From Varanus komodoensis (taxonomy: Eukaryota > Chordata > Lepidosauria > Squamata > Varanidae), in assembly GCF_004798865.1 (NCBI RefSeq), contig NW_025335641.1, forward strand, positions 16,502,623 through 16,566,622: DNA of 64,000 nt. The letters run 5' to 3'. Made by a program: the position numbers and the translations under genes. This document shows positions 22,353-33,009 of the stretch, one piece after another. The notes beneath the pieces were generated by a model. The model saw only the letters and a program-made list of their open reading frames with translations, ran no database searches and was not told the DNA's origin. The stretch's first letter is position 1. Every line of letters begins with the position of its first letter.

Positions 22353-22967
22353 GAATGGCAGACCACTAGTCTACCAGCCTCAATATCAAAGTTGATTCAG
22401 AAATCCTATACATTCCCTTCTGCGTGAGATATTCAGTCATGCAACTACTTTCCGGAGTCCCAAGGAGGTGCATTTTGGGATAAAGGATTTCCTCTATGAT
22501 CAATTTTCAGGCACAAGTGCTGTTGTTGACACAACAGAGGTGTCAACAAGCAAGGGGAAACCCCCACATGTTTGCAGAAGTACTAAGAAAAGAAAGAGAG
22601 ATCTTTGGCCATATGATGTTGAGGGACTTTTGGAGATCTCAGCAAACTGGGTGGGAGGGGAATGGAATGGTGTATCCTGGAGAAAGTACACCACAGGAAA
22701 ACCCAGATGGTAAACTTTTGCTGTCCATCCCTCTTTCTCCACTATCTATATTACTCCTAATTAAGCTTTAAACATCCCCCTCTTCCCATTTCAGGAAACC
22801 ATACATGGGACTTGGACATGTAACAATTTCCTTACTATTCTCCATAAAATGATTGCTGTGTCATGTTCTAGGGGAGGAAAGTTACCAGTGCTTAGGGTGG
22901 GGTCAGTGATGGAGGGGCAAACAAATGCATTTCAAGGAAAGAGTTAAGTTGTCCCTTTGCTTTTCAG

Positions 22968-23133
22968 GTTCTGGCCCCAGACCAAAATGAGCTGCAGCTG
23001 CTGGCAGGACAAATCTTTGGAGGGAAAAACCACACATCACATGTCATTTGACTTGGAACTGCCTTATATCCCGAGGATTGCCATAATCATGTCTGTGCAT
23101 CTGATAGAACACTTGAAACATGCCAGATCAATG
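22968..23133 (+). other. Splice-edged open block (candidate exon)
   Basis: Preceded by a pyrimidine-rich acceptor (gtccctttgcttttcag) and followed by a strong donor (gtaagta). One frame is open across all 166 bases, starting with one base of a split codon and ending on a codon boundary. The predicted peptide, for example HMSFDLELPYIPRIAIIM, is not recognised. The next acceptor (23489) leads to a frame that does not join in phase. It could be a coding or lncRNA exon, or chance. Confidence 0.15.
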
Positions 23134-23489
23134 GTAAGTATATTAATTCTTTGAGGAGGAGGATGCATTGATGGCAGTTTTGTCAGGACTTGTGTTGTTG
23201 TGGGCATGAAAGCATTACGTCAGGCATTTGGGACCTGTGAGTGCTGAATATCTGAAGGGAGAAGTGGTCTTACACATGGCCATTGTTCAATTGGCTCAGT
23301 CCAAAGGGTTACACCATTGACTGGTGTAGGGTTGTCAGTGTGGGAGCAGGGGTTCTGGTTTATCTAGAGTTCCTGTCTCCACGGAGGCAACCGTGCATTT
23401 GTAGAAGACGCTTTTGCAAATGAGCCTATCAGCATCTGCATCAGCAAGGGGGCGGCACTAGACCCACGTGTTCCCTCTTTCTCCTTTAG

Positions 23490-23618
23490 ACATTCAGTCT
23501 GAATGCCTGAAGAGGGCTGCTCAGGAAATGCCATTCATCTACCAGCACACACAGTGCTCCAGGGTTGTGAACCTATGTTGTGGATGGAGTTCAGTACAAT
23601 GGAAACCCCTGCAGAGCT

Positions 23619-23619
<1 letters not shown>
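23490..23619 (+). other. Acceptor-like start leading into a poly(A) run
   Basis: A good acceptor (ttccctctttctcctttag) ends at 23489. The following 130 bases are open in one frame and run into 35 A residues. No AATAAA signal was seen before the A run and no flanking duplication was found. Meaning unclear. Confidence 0.12.

Positions 23620-23654
<35 letters not shown>
23620..23654. repeat. Poly(A) run, 35 bases
   Basis: Uninterrupted A35 directly after 'gcagagctc'. Frames reading through it as poly-lysine (or poly-phenylalanine in antisense) are artefacts. It could be a retroposon tail, but the upstream sequence is not a recognised SINE. Confidence 0.95.
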
Positions 23655-23657
<3 letters not shown>

Positions 23658-23841
23658 GCAATGGATCATATGCTCCACTGATATAGGAGTCACCAGCTCC
23701 CCTCCTTCTAGATGTGTAGAACTGCCTGAATCCCCTTTCGGTCTTTCCTGCTTTACTGCCATCCATTTCCTTTGCCCATTCCAAGTCCCCATTTTGTCCT
23801 GCTTGACCATGATGTTCTCCTGAACTCTGCTCTCTCCACAG

Positions 23842-23928
23842 CTATCCTCCATCAAAAGCTTTGTTGTTAGCAGGATTTTCATCACCAGGCTTCCAGAGCC
23901 TAACACCGCCATCATGGTGGAAGGGATG
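23842..23928 (+). other. Splice-edged open block (candidate exon)
   Basis: 87 bases between an acceptor (ctctgctctctccacag) and a donor (gtatgtag), open in phase 0 and peptide-like (SSIKSFVVSRIFITRLPEP). It lies 0.7 kb after the block at 22968-23133, and both are phase-0 at the joint (166-base block ending on a codon boundary, then this one). The protein is not recognised. Confidence 0.15.
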
Positions 23929-24059
23929 GTATGTAGACCTTGATGCACCAAACACCTATGGATAGAAAACCTGCTGGAGAAATGGTATTTTGGAGCTCTT
24001 TGTCATAGACACTGAAGCTGCAACTCAGAAACCTTTATGCCTGGGCAGGGTAGAAGGTA

Positions 24060-24165
24060 GATTTCCAGATGTTTTTGCCTTTGGCTCCCAGAAGCCCCTG
24101 CCAGCAGGGCCAACAGTTAGGTACTCTGGGAGTTGAAATCCAAACCATCTGGAGTTCTTTCTGCC
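24060..24165. repeat. Fold-back repeat, 'ctgggagttgtag' family
   Basis: Left arm 'ccagatgtttttgcctttgg' plus 'ctcccag', right arm 'ctctgggagttgaaatccaa' plus 'accatctgg', with the arms complementary around 'ccagcagggccaacag'. Clear fold-back. Confidence 0.65.
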
Positions 24166-25199
24166 CACCCTTGCCCTTTGTGCTTTCTCAGTATTGTACA
24201 GAAAGCTAATGCTGGGCAGTGGGGATAAAAGGCCCTTCTTGAGTTCCCTTGATCCCTGGCACAATACCTAGTAGAACAGCCACTTGCACTATCAGCATAT
24301 TCACAAATTAAACAGAGCCACTGCTATCAGTGTGGCTGCACATCTAAAACACAGCATTCTATGCAGCTGACATATTATGTCTAAACATGGTGATTTGCCT
24401 ATCATTGGGATGCCAACATTTCCAGTGGAAAATTACAGTCACCTTTTCAGATTTCGAATCCCATCTTTCAGTGTTTGATTGTGGATGTTATATTTTACGT
24501 TAGAAAGTAAGAAGAGTCCAAAGGTCTAAATAGTCCAGCATCCTGTTTCCCTGGTGGGTAGCTAGAAGTTTATGTGAAGCCAACAAGCAGGACATGAGAG
24601 CAAAAGCAGCATGTGGCCCTGATCCTGGAAGTTAGACACAGACATTGTCTCCTCCATGTATTTGTCTAATATCATATTAGATCACCCATGTAACTGGCAA
24701 TCACCACATCTTCTGGGAGCAAATCCGTATGTTAACTATGCAGCGTTTTTCCTTTTATCTGCCTTGAATTTCCATTTGACTTCATTGGATGATCCTGGGT
24801 TCTACTATTATAAGAAAGGGAGAAAAAACTCCCCTCAGTTTGTTCTCCCAACACATGCATAATTTTATCTACCTGAATCATGCCCCCCTTTACCTACCCT
24901 TTTTCTAAGCCCCAAATGTTGTAACCTTTCCTCACAGTGAAGTTGCTCCAGCACTTGGCACATCTTATTTTCAGCACCGTGCTGGTCATATTGCTGCTCT
25001 TTTCTAGTTTCTTTAACATACATTAATAAAAAACCTTGAGGTCATTAAGCAAAAATTCAGTTCAGTTTATTGGTTAACTAAAATGATTAACTCCTATGGA
25101 ACAAAGCAGTATAATTTTATTTCTTATACCAATCAGTACAAATAATTCTGTGTTAGGACACACGTCAGCAGATATTATGTTATAACCCTTTGCAATATA
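24166..25199. other. Unique sequence
   Basis: No gene or recognised repeat. Confidence 0.4.
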
Positions 25200-25640
25200 C
25201 TACAGAAGTTTCTTTAAATATTTGCATTTGTAAATGAATTTTCAACTTAAAAAAAGGAATCCAAAGGTAATTAAATGTAGTTTATGTAAGGTACAATACG
25301 CCGCTATTGTTGTGTCTACAAAACATTAGCTCGCGCTATTGTGGCTGCAATACCCTTCATGCTGTTTGCGGAAAAAAATTAAAAATCAGAGGGCACTTGT
25401 CTGAAAGAAACAAGGACACAATGATAGTGGGAGACAATTAATCTGTGCATTTCTGAATAGCACAAACATTTAACAACAATCACAGAAAAACTGTGCAGAG
25501 TTTATAAGGAAACAAGATAATGTCTGGCTTGGAGAAAAAAAGCAGAATGACATCAGCCAAGAACATGAAAAAAAATCCAGTAGTCATGAATAGCACGATG
25601 CAGAAAGGAGGCAGTTTAGTTGCATCAGATATGGAGGAAA
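25200..25640. promoter_or_regulatory. Candidate conserved non-coding element
   Basis: Long repeat-free block. Two 'cgctattgt' SOX-like sites lie at 25302-25310 and 25335-25343, with AT-rich runs and no long frame. It resembles developmental enhancers of vertebrate gene deserts. Conservation cannot be tested here. Confidence 0.3.
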
Positions 25641-26955
25641 TCGTTGTTTGATATCATGCCTGGCTGTTGGTTGTACGAGGCAGAATTTGTGCCATGATCA
25701 TGATACATTACATGCACAACATGTGGGGAAGTCTTATTGTATGCCTGGGTCAGAATGCAAGAGAATGCCTGATAGCAAAAACACAAAATGGAAACATCAC
25801 ACGATGCTCTTATATCCTATTATATCAGGGTGGCCTTTATATCAGGTTTTCTCCCATACTTTCTGCCCTCTATTTTTATCTTGTGAACCTGTGAGGTAGT
25901 TTGAAATGCGAGAGCGAGACTTATTATAGGTGACCAAGTAACCAAGAAAAGAAAGGCTTACCGTGAAGAAAACAGGACATCTGCAGTGTCTCAGGAAGAA
26001 ATGTTAAAAGAAGACTTCACCAGAAACCAATTGTGCTTCTGATGCATTGATACAATAATTTAGAACCAAGTCATTGACTATCGCCATTCCACAAAGGGGT
26101 TCCACTTGAAGCAGTCTGTTTCATGCCATGCGAGTCGTTATTTCTCAGTTGATGCTGTGGATGCCACCCTATGCGCACAGAACAACTGAGCATACATCCT
26201 GCTTGGCCATGTAGGCCTTACTTCTGAGAACAAATGTAGAGAGTTGTGTCATCTATTACAGGCTATTATGAGGCATTAAAAGTAAAAATATCAATCCAGT
26301 GCTCGGCTCTCTGGCCATACTGTGAATCTAGTCATTCTCACATTGAAATTTCGTTTTTTCCAGAAAATCTTTTCTGCCCATGTCCATGTGCATTCCAGGC
26401 GTAGGAGCAGGCTGTAGGAGCATTTGTTGTCCCAATGTCCCAATCACTCACACAACTCAGAGACATGGGAATAATTACATGGCATTTCCCATTTTGGTTC
26501 CATGGTTTCAGACCATGACCAGACTGTCCTGCAACTGGAACATACACAAATGTCTGGAATTATGAATATCTCTTTACCAACAGCTGAAGCTGTCCAGGCA
26601 GTTTACAAGCCTCCATGCAGAACACACACACAAGAAGTGGATAACTATTTGCTCTCTTTGTGTGATATGCAGATTATCCGATTGTGTGTGCGCAACTGGC
26701 ACAATGCAGTTTGCAGGTCTGGAGAGGGATGGGCACCTACAGTCCTGATTCCTCATCTGCTTATTGATTTGACACTCTCCAGATGATCCAGTATCATCCC
26801 CCACTTTAAATGAAATCTCTGTAGGTTGTGGCAGTTTGTACCAGTTCATTTGCATTTTTACGCTGGCTTCTTCTTTCTTAATTGTACTTCGCTTCCCGAC
26901 TTCCCAATTTTACCACATATGTAAGCTTCTACAGATGTACAGAAATGCTAGATGC
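25641..26955. other. Unique sequence with a weak fold-back piece
   Basis: No gene recognised. A partial 'ggccttacttctgaga' near 26213-26231 may be a remnant of the 'aagtaagtccc' repeat family. Confidence 0.35.
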
Positions 26956-26959
26956 CAAC

Positions 26960-27700
26960 AGGATGGGAAGTTTCTTTAAGGCACTTCCTTATGCGTTAAA
27001 TCTCCAAAGAGTTTTCCCTCCGCATGCCTTATTGGGAGCTATTAAGTAGAAAAACAAACTTATGCAGGAGGCAGCTTTGATGTTGGCTTCCTGTAATTTA
27101 ATTTCTGCTGCCTATTGCATGAACTGAATTCCTACCTGATTGTTATTAGCTCCCCAAATATTTATATCACTCTAGATAATCAATGCTTATCACGGTCAAT
27201 ACAGATGTTACAAGTTCCTCCCAGAAAAGGCGCTGTCAGCATAATAACATTTTAATTATTGCAGCATATGTTTCCAAACGGATTGCTTGTAAACAGAGAC
27301 ACTGCAGATGCAATTAATAGGCAACACAAAAGGATATTGTACATGTAAATTGTAGCTTTCCCCCAGCAAAGATCCAACATGATAATGCAACCTCTTTTTG
27401 GGGCATTAGCACTGCCTTCATTAATTCAGATCATGTGGCTGGTGCTGGGTATTCTCTTGCCTGTCTCTTGCATGTGGATTCTTCGCAGGGTGTTTTTTTG
27501 CAGCTGCTGTGAAAAAATAAATCTGCTTGGGGGACTTTGGCGATATATAAAATAGCTGACCTGAGCCATCCAATCTTTTAATTTAATGTGATTGAGGTCA
27601 TGATAAATTAACTTTTCAGAAGCAGGGAAGGGCAGCAGGGCTGGGAAAAAGCCTAGAAAATCCCATACCTACAACAGACTTATATAAAACCGGATAAGAT
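26960..27700. promoter_or_regulatory. Candidate conserved non-coding element cluster
   Basis: About 740 bases without any repeat. Holds paired TAATTA-type cores ('cattttaattattgcag' near 27248-27264), a CATATG E-box beside them, and 'cattaattcag' near 27418. No open frame of note. Best enhancer-like block in the left half of the window. Confidence 0.3.
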
Positions 27701-28208
27701 TAGTTCATTTTTGAAAAGTTGGTTACTAGGGATTGATGCCTCTGTCAATCTTTGTTTTGCTGAAGTTGTTGCATATTTTTTGGCCTAGCTCATTATGTCC
27801 AATCTCTGCCTGAGCTTTCATTTTTTTGAAAGAAGAATCGTTATCAAAGTTTCTATTTTTTTTCACCCTTACATATTACTTGTCTGTATGTGAAATTTCC
27901 TCTCCCCCAGGTAGTTTTATGAATGCATCCAAATATAAAATTTTATGTGTACTTTTCACTAACGGACAGTTTGTGTGCATTTGTCCCAAGCTGAACTGCA
28001 CTGGAAAACCTATAAAAATATGAATGTCTATATGCACCTCTGTCCTGGCTCAAAGAAAGCCTCTGGAGGTACAATACAGAACATTCATTAAAAAAGAAAA
28101 GCCCTTGATGATGTGTTTTTCTGACCCATCTCTGTTGATTTCTAGTCCTCATGGTTCTAGTCCCCTCCACTAACTGATCTGAGAGTGAGGAACTGTTCTT
28201 ATGAGTTG

Positions 28209-28210
28209 CC

Positions 28211-28244
<34 letters not shown>

Positions 28245-28246
28245 GC
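28209..28246. repeat. Microsatellite (GTT)n
   Basis: About twelve GTT triplets. In antisense this is the (AAC)n tail of the adjacent RTE-type LINE. Confidence 0.95.
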
Positions 28247-29200
28247 ATTCTGTAACATCATCTCCAACTTATGACAATCGTATGAATGGCATTCACAGCC
28301 ATGATTAGCTCTTGAAAACTCAAGACTGTGACTTCCTTTATGGAATCCATCCATCTCATATTTGGTTTTCAAGTTCTGCCTTCAACTTTTCTATCATTAT
28401 TGTCTTCTCCACGAGTCTTGCCAGCTCAAAATATGTCATTCACGTTCATTATTTTTGTTTCTGGTAAAGTTCTGGCTTTATCTGATCTGAGACCAACTTG
28501 TTTGTATCTTTGTTAGTCCAGGGTATTTGCAAAGCCCTCCTCCTGCACCATATTTCAAATGCATCCATTTTTTCCTGTATAAAAGAGTGTGGATGATCTC
28601 AGCCTTGGTCTCCAGTAAACTATTCTTGCATTTGAGGATCTTTTCTAGTTCCTTCATTGCTGCCCTTCCTATTCTCATACTTCTTTGCAATCCTTGCCTG
28701 CAGTCCTTTGAACTGGTGATTGTGCCAGAATGCAAAATCTTTCACAATTTCAATTTCTTCCTTCTTGACATTAAAGTTGTTTGATTCTTCTGTTGTCATG
28801 ATGTTTATTTTGCTAAAGTTCAGCTCAAGCTGCACTTTCTTCTTTCACTTTCATCAGGAGCTGTTTCAGTTCAATGCTGCTTTCTGTCAGTAGTATGGTA
28901 TTATCTGCATCTCTTAATGTGTCTCCTCCAATTTCTACTTCCTCTCATTCTAATCCAGTATTTCTTATGATGTGCTCTGTGTACAGACTGAACAGATAAA
29001 ATTCATCGTTATCCAATGCCTTTACCTATTGAAAGCCATTCTGTTTCTCCATATTCTGTCCTAACAGTAGCTTCTTGTTCATGATACAAGTTACCCATCA
29101 GGTCCAGCAAGGAGAAACACTCATTGGCTCAGAACCATCTTTGGCTTCTCCTGAAAGTCAAAGGCTTGCTGTAGTCTATAAAAAATAGACCGATCTTCTG
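28247..29200 (-). mobile_element. RTE/BovB-type LINE 3' region
   Basis: Antisense copy of about 950 bases ending in (AAC)n. Decoded pieces, in order: a 'DYSKAFDF' block near 29150-29180; 'KINIMTTEESNNFNVKKEEIE' style residues at 28740-28810; 'GRAAMKELEKILKCKNSLLE' style residues at 28610-28670; and, in a shifted frame, the 'DAFEIWCWRRAL.IPWT' region at 28500-28560. These are the successive ORF2 blocks of RTE/BovB elements. Several frame shifts; no intact coding. The 3' end 'cataagttggagatgatg' (antisense near 28266-28283) equals the family terminus. Confidence 0.85.
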
Positions 29201-29689
29201 GAAAGCTATGCTGCACTAGCCAATGTATATTTGTGATGTGCTCATTGCAACGTGTACCTTTGCAATGCATATTTGTGATGCGTACATTTTTGGAATCCAA
29301 CTTTAATGTCAGGCATTTCTTGCTCCATATAAAGTAAACTAATCTGCTTAGGGAAGGACAATCTCCTGTCCTCGTTGGAGAGTCACATCTGGTGTTCCTT
29401 AAGGCTGCTGTTAGACAATATACTTGGAAATATTCTTCCAAGGTGCTTGTAGATGGTGGTGGCCACTGAGGACACAGAAAGACAACAGAAGCAACATGGC
29501 AGCCAAGGAAAGAACCTCCTTTATGAATTCCCCATCCCCAAGTTTGCACATCGCGGTCCAGCAAGAGCCCTGAAAGTCAAGAGCTGGTCATACGTCCTGC
29601 CCCAGTGAGGCCAAAAAGGCTGCAAAGAAAAGCAGGATCAAAACCACAGTGGGGAATTGTAGAGTTAATACCTTGAAAACATTTTGTTC

Positions 29690-29832
29690 TATAGCAATCT
29701 TTCTTTTCTTCAAGGAGCTCAGGGAAGTGTATGTGGTTATCCTCCATATTACCCCTACAAGAACGCTATGAGGTAGGCTAGGCTGAGAGTTGGCAATCCA
29801 AGGTGATCCAGAGATGTGAATCTTGATCTTCA
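29690..29832 (-). mobile_element. MIR-like tRNA-derived SINE fragment
   Basis: 'ctatgaggtaggctaggctg' 'agagttggc' and 'ccaaggtgatccagagatgtg' are the antisense core of the SINE seen whole at 5121-5353. Only the 3' half and core remain. Confidence 0.55.
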
Positions 29833-29844
29833 CAGTGATTGCAG

Positions 29845-30022
29845 AGAGGCGCCCAGTACTGGAGGCTGTTTATCTTTCTGAACAGGTTGTGGGGAAGCTG
29901 GATCAGAAGGGTGTTCTACCTGTAGGGTTTCTATTATGGCCTTGGGTTGGCCCCTGGGTGAAGAGAAGGCAGGCTAGATTGGACCCTTGGTCTGATCTGG
30001 CAGGGTCCTTCTCACGTCCTTA
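29845..30022 (+). mobile_element. CR1-type 3' end fragment
   Basis: Ends with 'gctagattggacccttggtc' 'tgatctggcagggtccttctc' and 'acgtcctta', the classic 'ggactagatggacctttggtctgatccagcagggc' CR1-type end in this genome. Immediately followed by a 5S-SINE. Confidence 0.6.
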
Positions 30023-30052
30023 TGAGATACATTTTCAACAGACATTTTTACT

Positions 30053-30215
30053 GCAGCTTCCATATAGCCTGAAGTGCCTGATCCTGCCTAATCTTGGAAG
30101 CTAAGCAGGGTCTGACATGCTTGAAATCTGGATGGATTATTTAAAATGTTGTGAACTGCCCAGAGAACTTCCACCTGTCGTATATGCATGTAATAATAAT
30201 GATAACAAGAATGAT
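30053..30215 (+). mobile_element. 5S rRNA-derived SINE (SINE3-type) with L2-like tail
   Basis: The head follows 5S rRNA from its 5' part ('catatagcctgaagtgcc') through 'taatcttggaagctaagcag' 'ggtc'. The intact pol III box A, aagctaagcagggtc, lies at 30098-30112, and decayed C-box text 'aatctggatgg' follows near 30124-30134. The tail (30140-30215) reads 'gtgaactgcccagagaac' then 'gtatatgcatgtaataata', resembling the 3' end of the L2 LINE at 57725-57775. The head is too altered to be a 5S gene. Sister of the antisense copy at 11441-11583. Confidence 0.85.
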
Positions 30216-30328
30216 GATGAACCACAGGCTTCTTCTGAGCCAAGACAAGCAAGACAAGTTTCAATCAGATGGAAGAGGCAAAATAAACACCTAGGTTTTA
30301 TGAAATAAAAAGGCAACTAAAGGCACAA

Positions 30329-30445
30329 TTCAATGCATAGTGGGCAGATAAAAGGACTTCAGTTCCCAGCATGCCCCAGCCAGCCATACTGGGGCTTGCT
30401 GGAAGTTGTAGACCTTTTTGCATCTAACCTTGCAAAGGATTGCAT
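30329..30445. repeat. Full fold-back repeat, 'ctgggagttgtag' family
   Basis: The best copy. About 55-base arms: left runs 'cacaattcaatgcatagtgg' to 'cagttcccagcatgcccca'; right is its imperfect complement, 'tggggcttgctggaagttgt' to 'ccttgcaaaggattgca'. A short centre (gccagccatac) separates them. No frame. MITE-like architecture; family name not known to me. Confidence 0.7.
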
Positions 30446-30454
30446 CCCATACTA

Positions 30455-30545
30455 AAATTTATACATCCTCTTAGCTGGAAATAAGCTCCATTAAACTCAG
30501 TGGGACTAACTCTCAAGTAGACATGTCTAGAATTGCATTGTTAGT
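30455..30545. repeat. Short fold-back repeat, 'aagtaagtcccattga' family
   Basis: 'aagctccattaaactcagtg' then 'ggactaactctcaagtagac' and 'tagaattgcattg'. It sits 10 bases from a copy of the other fold-back family. Confidence 0.5.
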
Positions 30546-30779
30546 TTCAGTAAGTACAAAATCAAATGTTTGACAAAAGTGAAAAGCAAAGAAGAGGTGG
30601 AGAAAGAGGAAATAGCTAGAAATGCTGACAATGATGGAAGTTGCTTTGGGGAAGATATAAGTCTTCACTTCTAAGAATTTGTGGCTTCTCTTCTTTTTAT
30701 TACCTTTGCAAGTAACTGAGTACATATGGCGTGTTTGTAAGTAAAGCAGCCAGTGATGTTAGTTACACCTCTGCATTTA

Positions 30780-31060
30780 TTACTTTACTCCAGAGTATTA
30801 TTAACTTTTACATTCCCCATAAAATATAATTTATCACTTAAATAATTTGCTTTGTGTCAAGGTTCAGTGTGCTCCAGTGCTTTCCTGCTCATTAAATGAG
30901 ATATTTTTACTTAATGAGCCAAGGATGTCCTTTGCGTTTAACATTAGAATTGATTTCAAACACTCCATTTTCCCAACATTTGTGCGTGTAATTTCTCTGT
31001 GTGGGCTCTGTCCCACAATCTTAAAGAGGGGGAGAAAACACTACAAAGAATAATGGCCCA
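30780..31060. promoter_or_regulatory. Candidate conserved non-coding element
   Basis: Repeat-free block with a 'ctcattaaatgag' palindrome (30888-30900), 'acttaatgagcc' and several ATTA cores. Called on composition only. Confidence 0.25.
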
Positions 31061-31269
31061 TGAATTCCATAGACTTTTTTTAATGTATGCAACATGCATA
31101 GTTGGTTATTCTGAAACACATCGAGTTGAACTTTTGAGCTCACTCATGCAGGTCAATATAAGTGTTTTGGATATTCATAGGACTGTGCCTGTGGAAGGAA
31201 CCCTGTGGAAGGTCAGGTTTCCTTAGCTGGCACTCGCAGGATGTTTGGGACAACCGTCAGACTTACTGA

Positions 31270-31338
31270 CCTTTGGCCAAGTTGAGTGCAGCTGATGGGA
31301 GTTGAAATCCAAAACATCTGCAGAGTATCCATCTACCC
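31270..31338. repeat. Half copy of fold-back repeat, 'ctgggagttgtag' family
   Basis: 'gctgatgggagttgaaatcc' followed by 'aaaacatctgcagag' equals the right arm of the copy at 24060-24165. Confidence 0.5.
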
Positions 31339-31339
31339 C

Positions 31340-32620
31340 ATTTTGTACCCATCAGACCCCTGGTGAGCACTTCTGTGCAGAGGTGGCTGGTACCTCTACC
31401 AAAGAAGACATCTCCAAGGCATTTCAAATTCATCTCAAGCATTGCCCAGGAGTGGCCAAGGTTGACAATTCTGCCTGCTTCCACCCCACCGCTTCTTCTA
31501 TGCCTTTTATGGCAACATGATTGGCAGACATTAACAAGTGATACCAAGTGGGTTCATTCAATCGTCCTTGTTCTTTGAAAGTGATTTCCTCTTGCATGGA
31601 GGGCACCTCTTCACGTGTGCTGATGTGCTCCAAGGGCTCCCTGACACTTGTGCTGAGTGTGTCACTACCAGGGGCCATGATTGAGAAGGCTGGAATACTC
31701 CCATGATGTCCTCACTTTCCATGTGCAAAGTGGTCTGTGTAGGCCCACCAGTGCTTCCCTCTTTACTGTGAGAATCTTCATTTGGTGATTTCAGAACATC
31801 AAGCTATTATTAAAAGCTGAAAAAGGCAATGCCACAGTTTGATGGTGAGTTGGAGCCGTGCTTCCAATGTCGGGGAAAACAAGTTGGGCTGGATGGAATT
31901 GGTGGAATGGGGTAAAGGGGGTAAAATGGGTGGGATTGTGATCTCCAAAGCCCAGAAATGAGATATCGTGCAGAATTCATGGTAAAGACAAACAGATGAA
32001 CAAAGCAACAAGGGATTTTTGGGAATGCAGGTAATTCAAGAGACAGAGTCTGACAAAGTAAAAACATAGTAGGCTTTTTCAGGAATAAAAGTACACAGAG
32101 CTATTGACTAGCGAAACTCAAGTTCTTCACAGTTCTTCATATTTTACTTTGGAGCTCATTTTACTTTGGAGTATCAGATTGTGAGTTTTCTTTGTTCTAT
32201 TTGCATTACAGGTTTGCATGTTTTTGTGCCCTTTCTTCCCAATATGCACATCAATGATGTGTGCTTTTGAAATATTTGCACATTCCTGCATGCTTTAAAT
32301 CATGTTCATGAGCATTTTTCAAGAGTATATATTCTGCCACACACATTTTTCAAACAAGCATGTTTTGTTCTTGTTCTGTGAATCGTACTGCAAACTCAGA
32401 ATGTATGGACTTTAAGTACAGTTTGTGTTTGGATCCATAAAGTGCAAACTGGGTCAACTGTGGTAAAAATGAACTGAAATGCATTTTTCATATATTCTCA
32501 CTACTGAGGAACCTACCAGCAAACTTCACCTGATTTCTTCTAGAAGGACTTAAGGGATGGTGGAGTCAAACAGAGCAAGGAAGTTTGGAAACTTAGCAGG
32601 AAAATGACATCTTCTGGTAC
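31340..32620. other. Unique sequence
   Basis: No gene or firm repeat. A local duplication 'ttttactttgga' occurs at 32142-32153 and 32159-32170. Confidence 0.4.
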
Positions 32621-32624
32621 AGTT

Positions 32625-32800
32625 GCTCAGGGAAGGGCCATTGTTCTGTGGAAGAACACGTGCTTTGCATTAAGAAGTCTCAGGTTCAGTTCTTGAGGAT
32701 GCTAGTTAATAAGATCAAGTGGCAAGAGATGAGAAGGACCTTTTCCAGAAATTCTTAAGAGACATTTCCAGTCAGCACAGACAATTCTAGACTAGCTGGA
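32625..32800 (+). mobile_element. tRNA-derived SINE (second family)
   Basis: Reads 'agggaagggccattgttctg' (A-box area), 'aacacgtgctttgcattaag' and 'tctcaggttcagttc' (B box near 32691-32700). The body follows with 'aagatcaagtggcaagagat' 'gagaaggacc' and 'agtcagcacagacaattc'. Head plus non-tRNA body, near full length but decayed. The fragment at 13995-14078 is the same family. Confidence 0.65.
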
Positions 32801-33009
32801 CCTTCTTTAGATGTAACCTTCTTTAGGACACTTCCCTATATTTATAAGCTTAAACAGTATCATGTGAGCTTTCTTTCCATAGCATGGAAAGAGGAATTCC
32901 TGAACTTACCCAAGACCTTTCTTTTGCTCCAGCACCATCTCTACTTATCCCATCTGCTCACTGCCCTATCCAATTAGCCATCATTTTGGAAAAATAAAGT
33001 GTTCTAGCA

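Noticed and set aside
22468-22771. Further exon upstream of the splice-edged blocks
   Set aside because: An acceptor-like 'caattttcag' ends at 22510 and two frames are open after it, but the pyrimidine tract is poor and no convincing donor closes it.
23503-23951. Frames with poly-Lys or poly-Phe stretches
   Set aside because: Both are translations of the A35 run at 23620-23654.
29121-29564. 147-codon minus-strand frame as a gene
   Set aside because: Its C-terminal end reads into decayed RTE LINE sequence ('FDFQEKPKMVLSQ'), and the rest matches nothing known.
30053-30130. Possible functional 5S rRNA gene
   Set aside because: Box A is intact, but the 3' part of 5S is replaced by a LINE-like tail and the head has many changes. 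A sister copy with the same tail shows it is a SINE.
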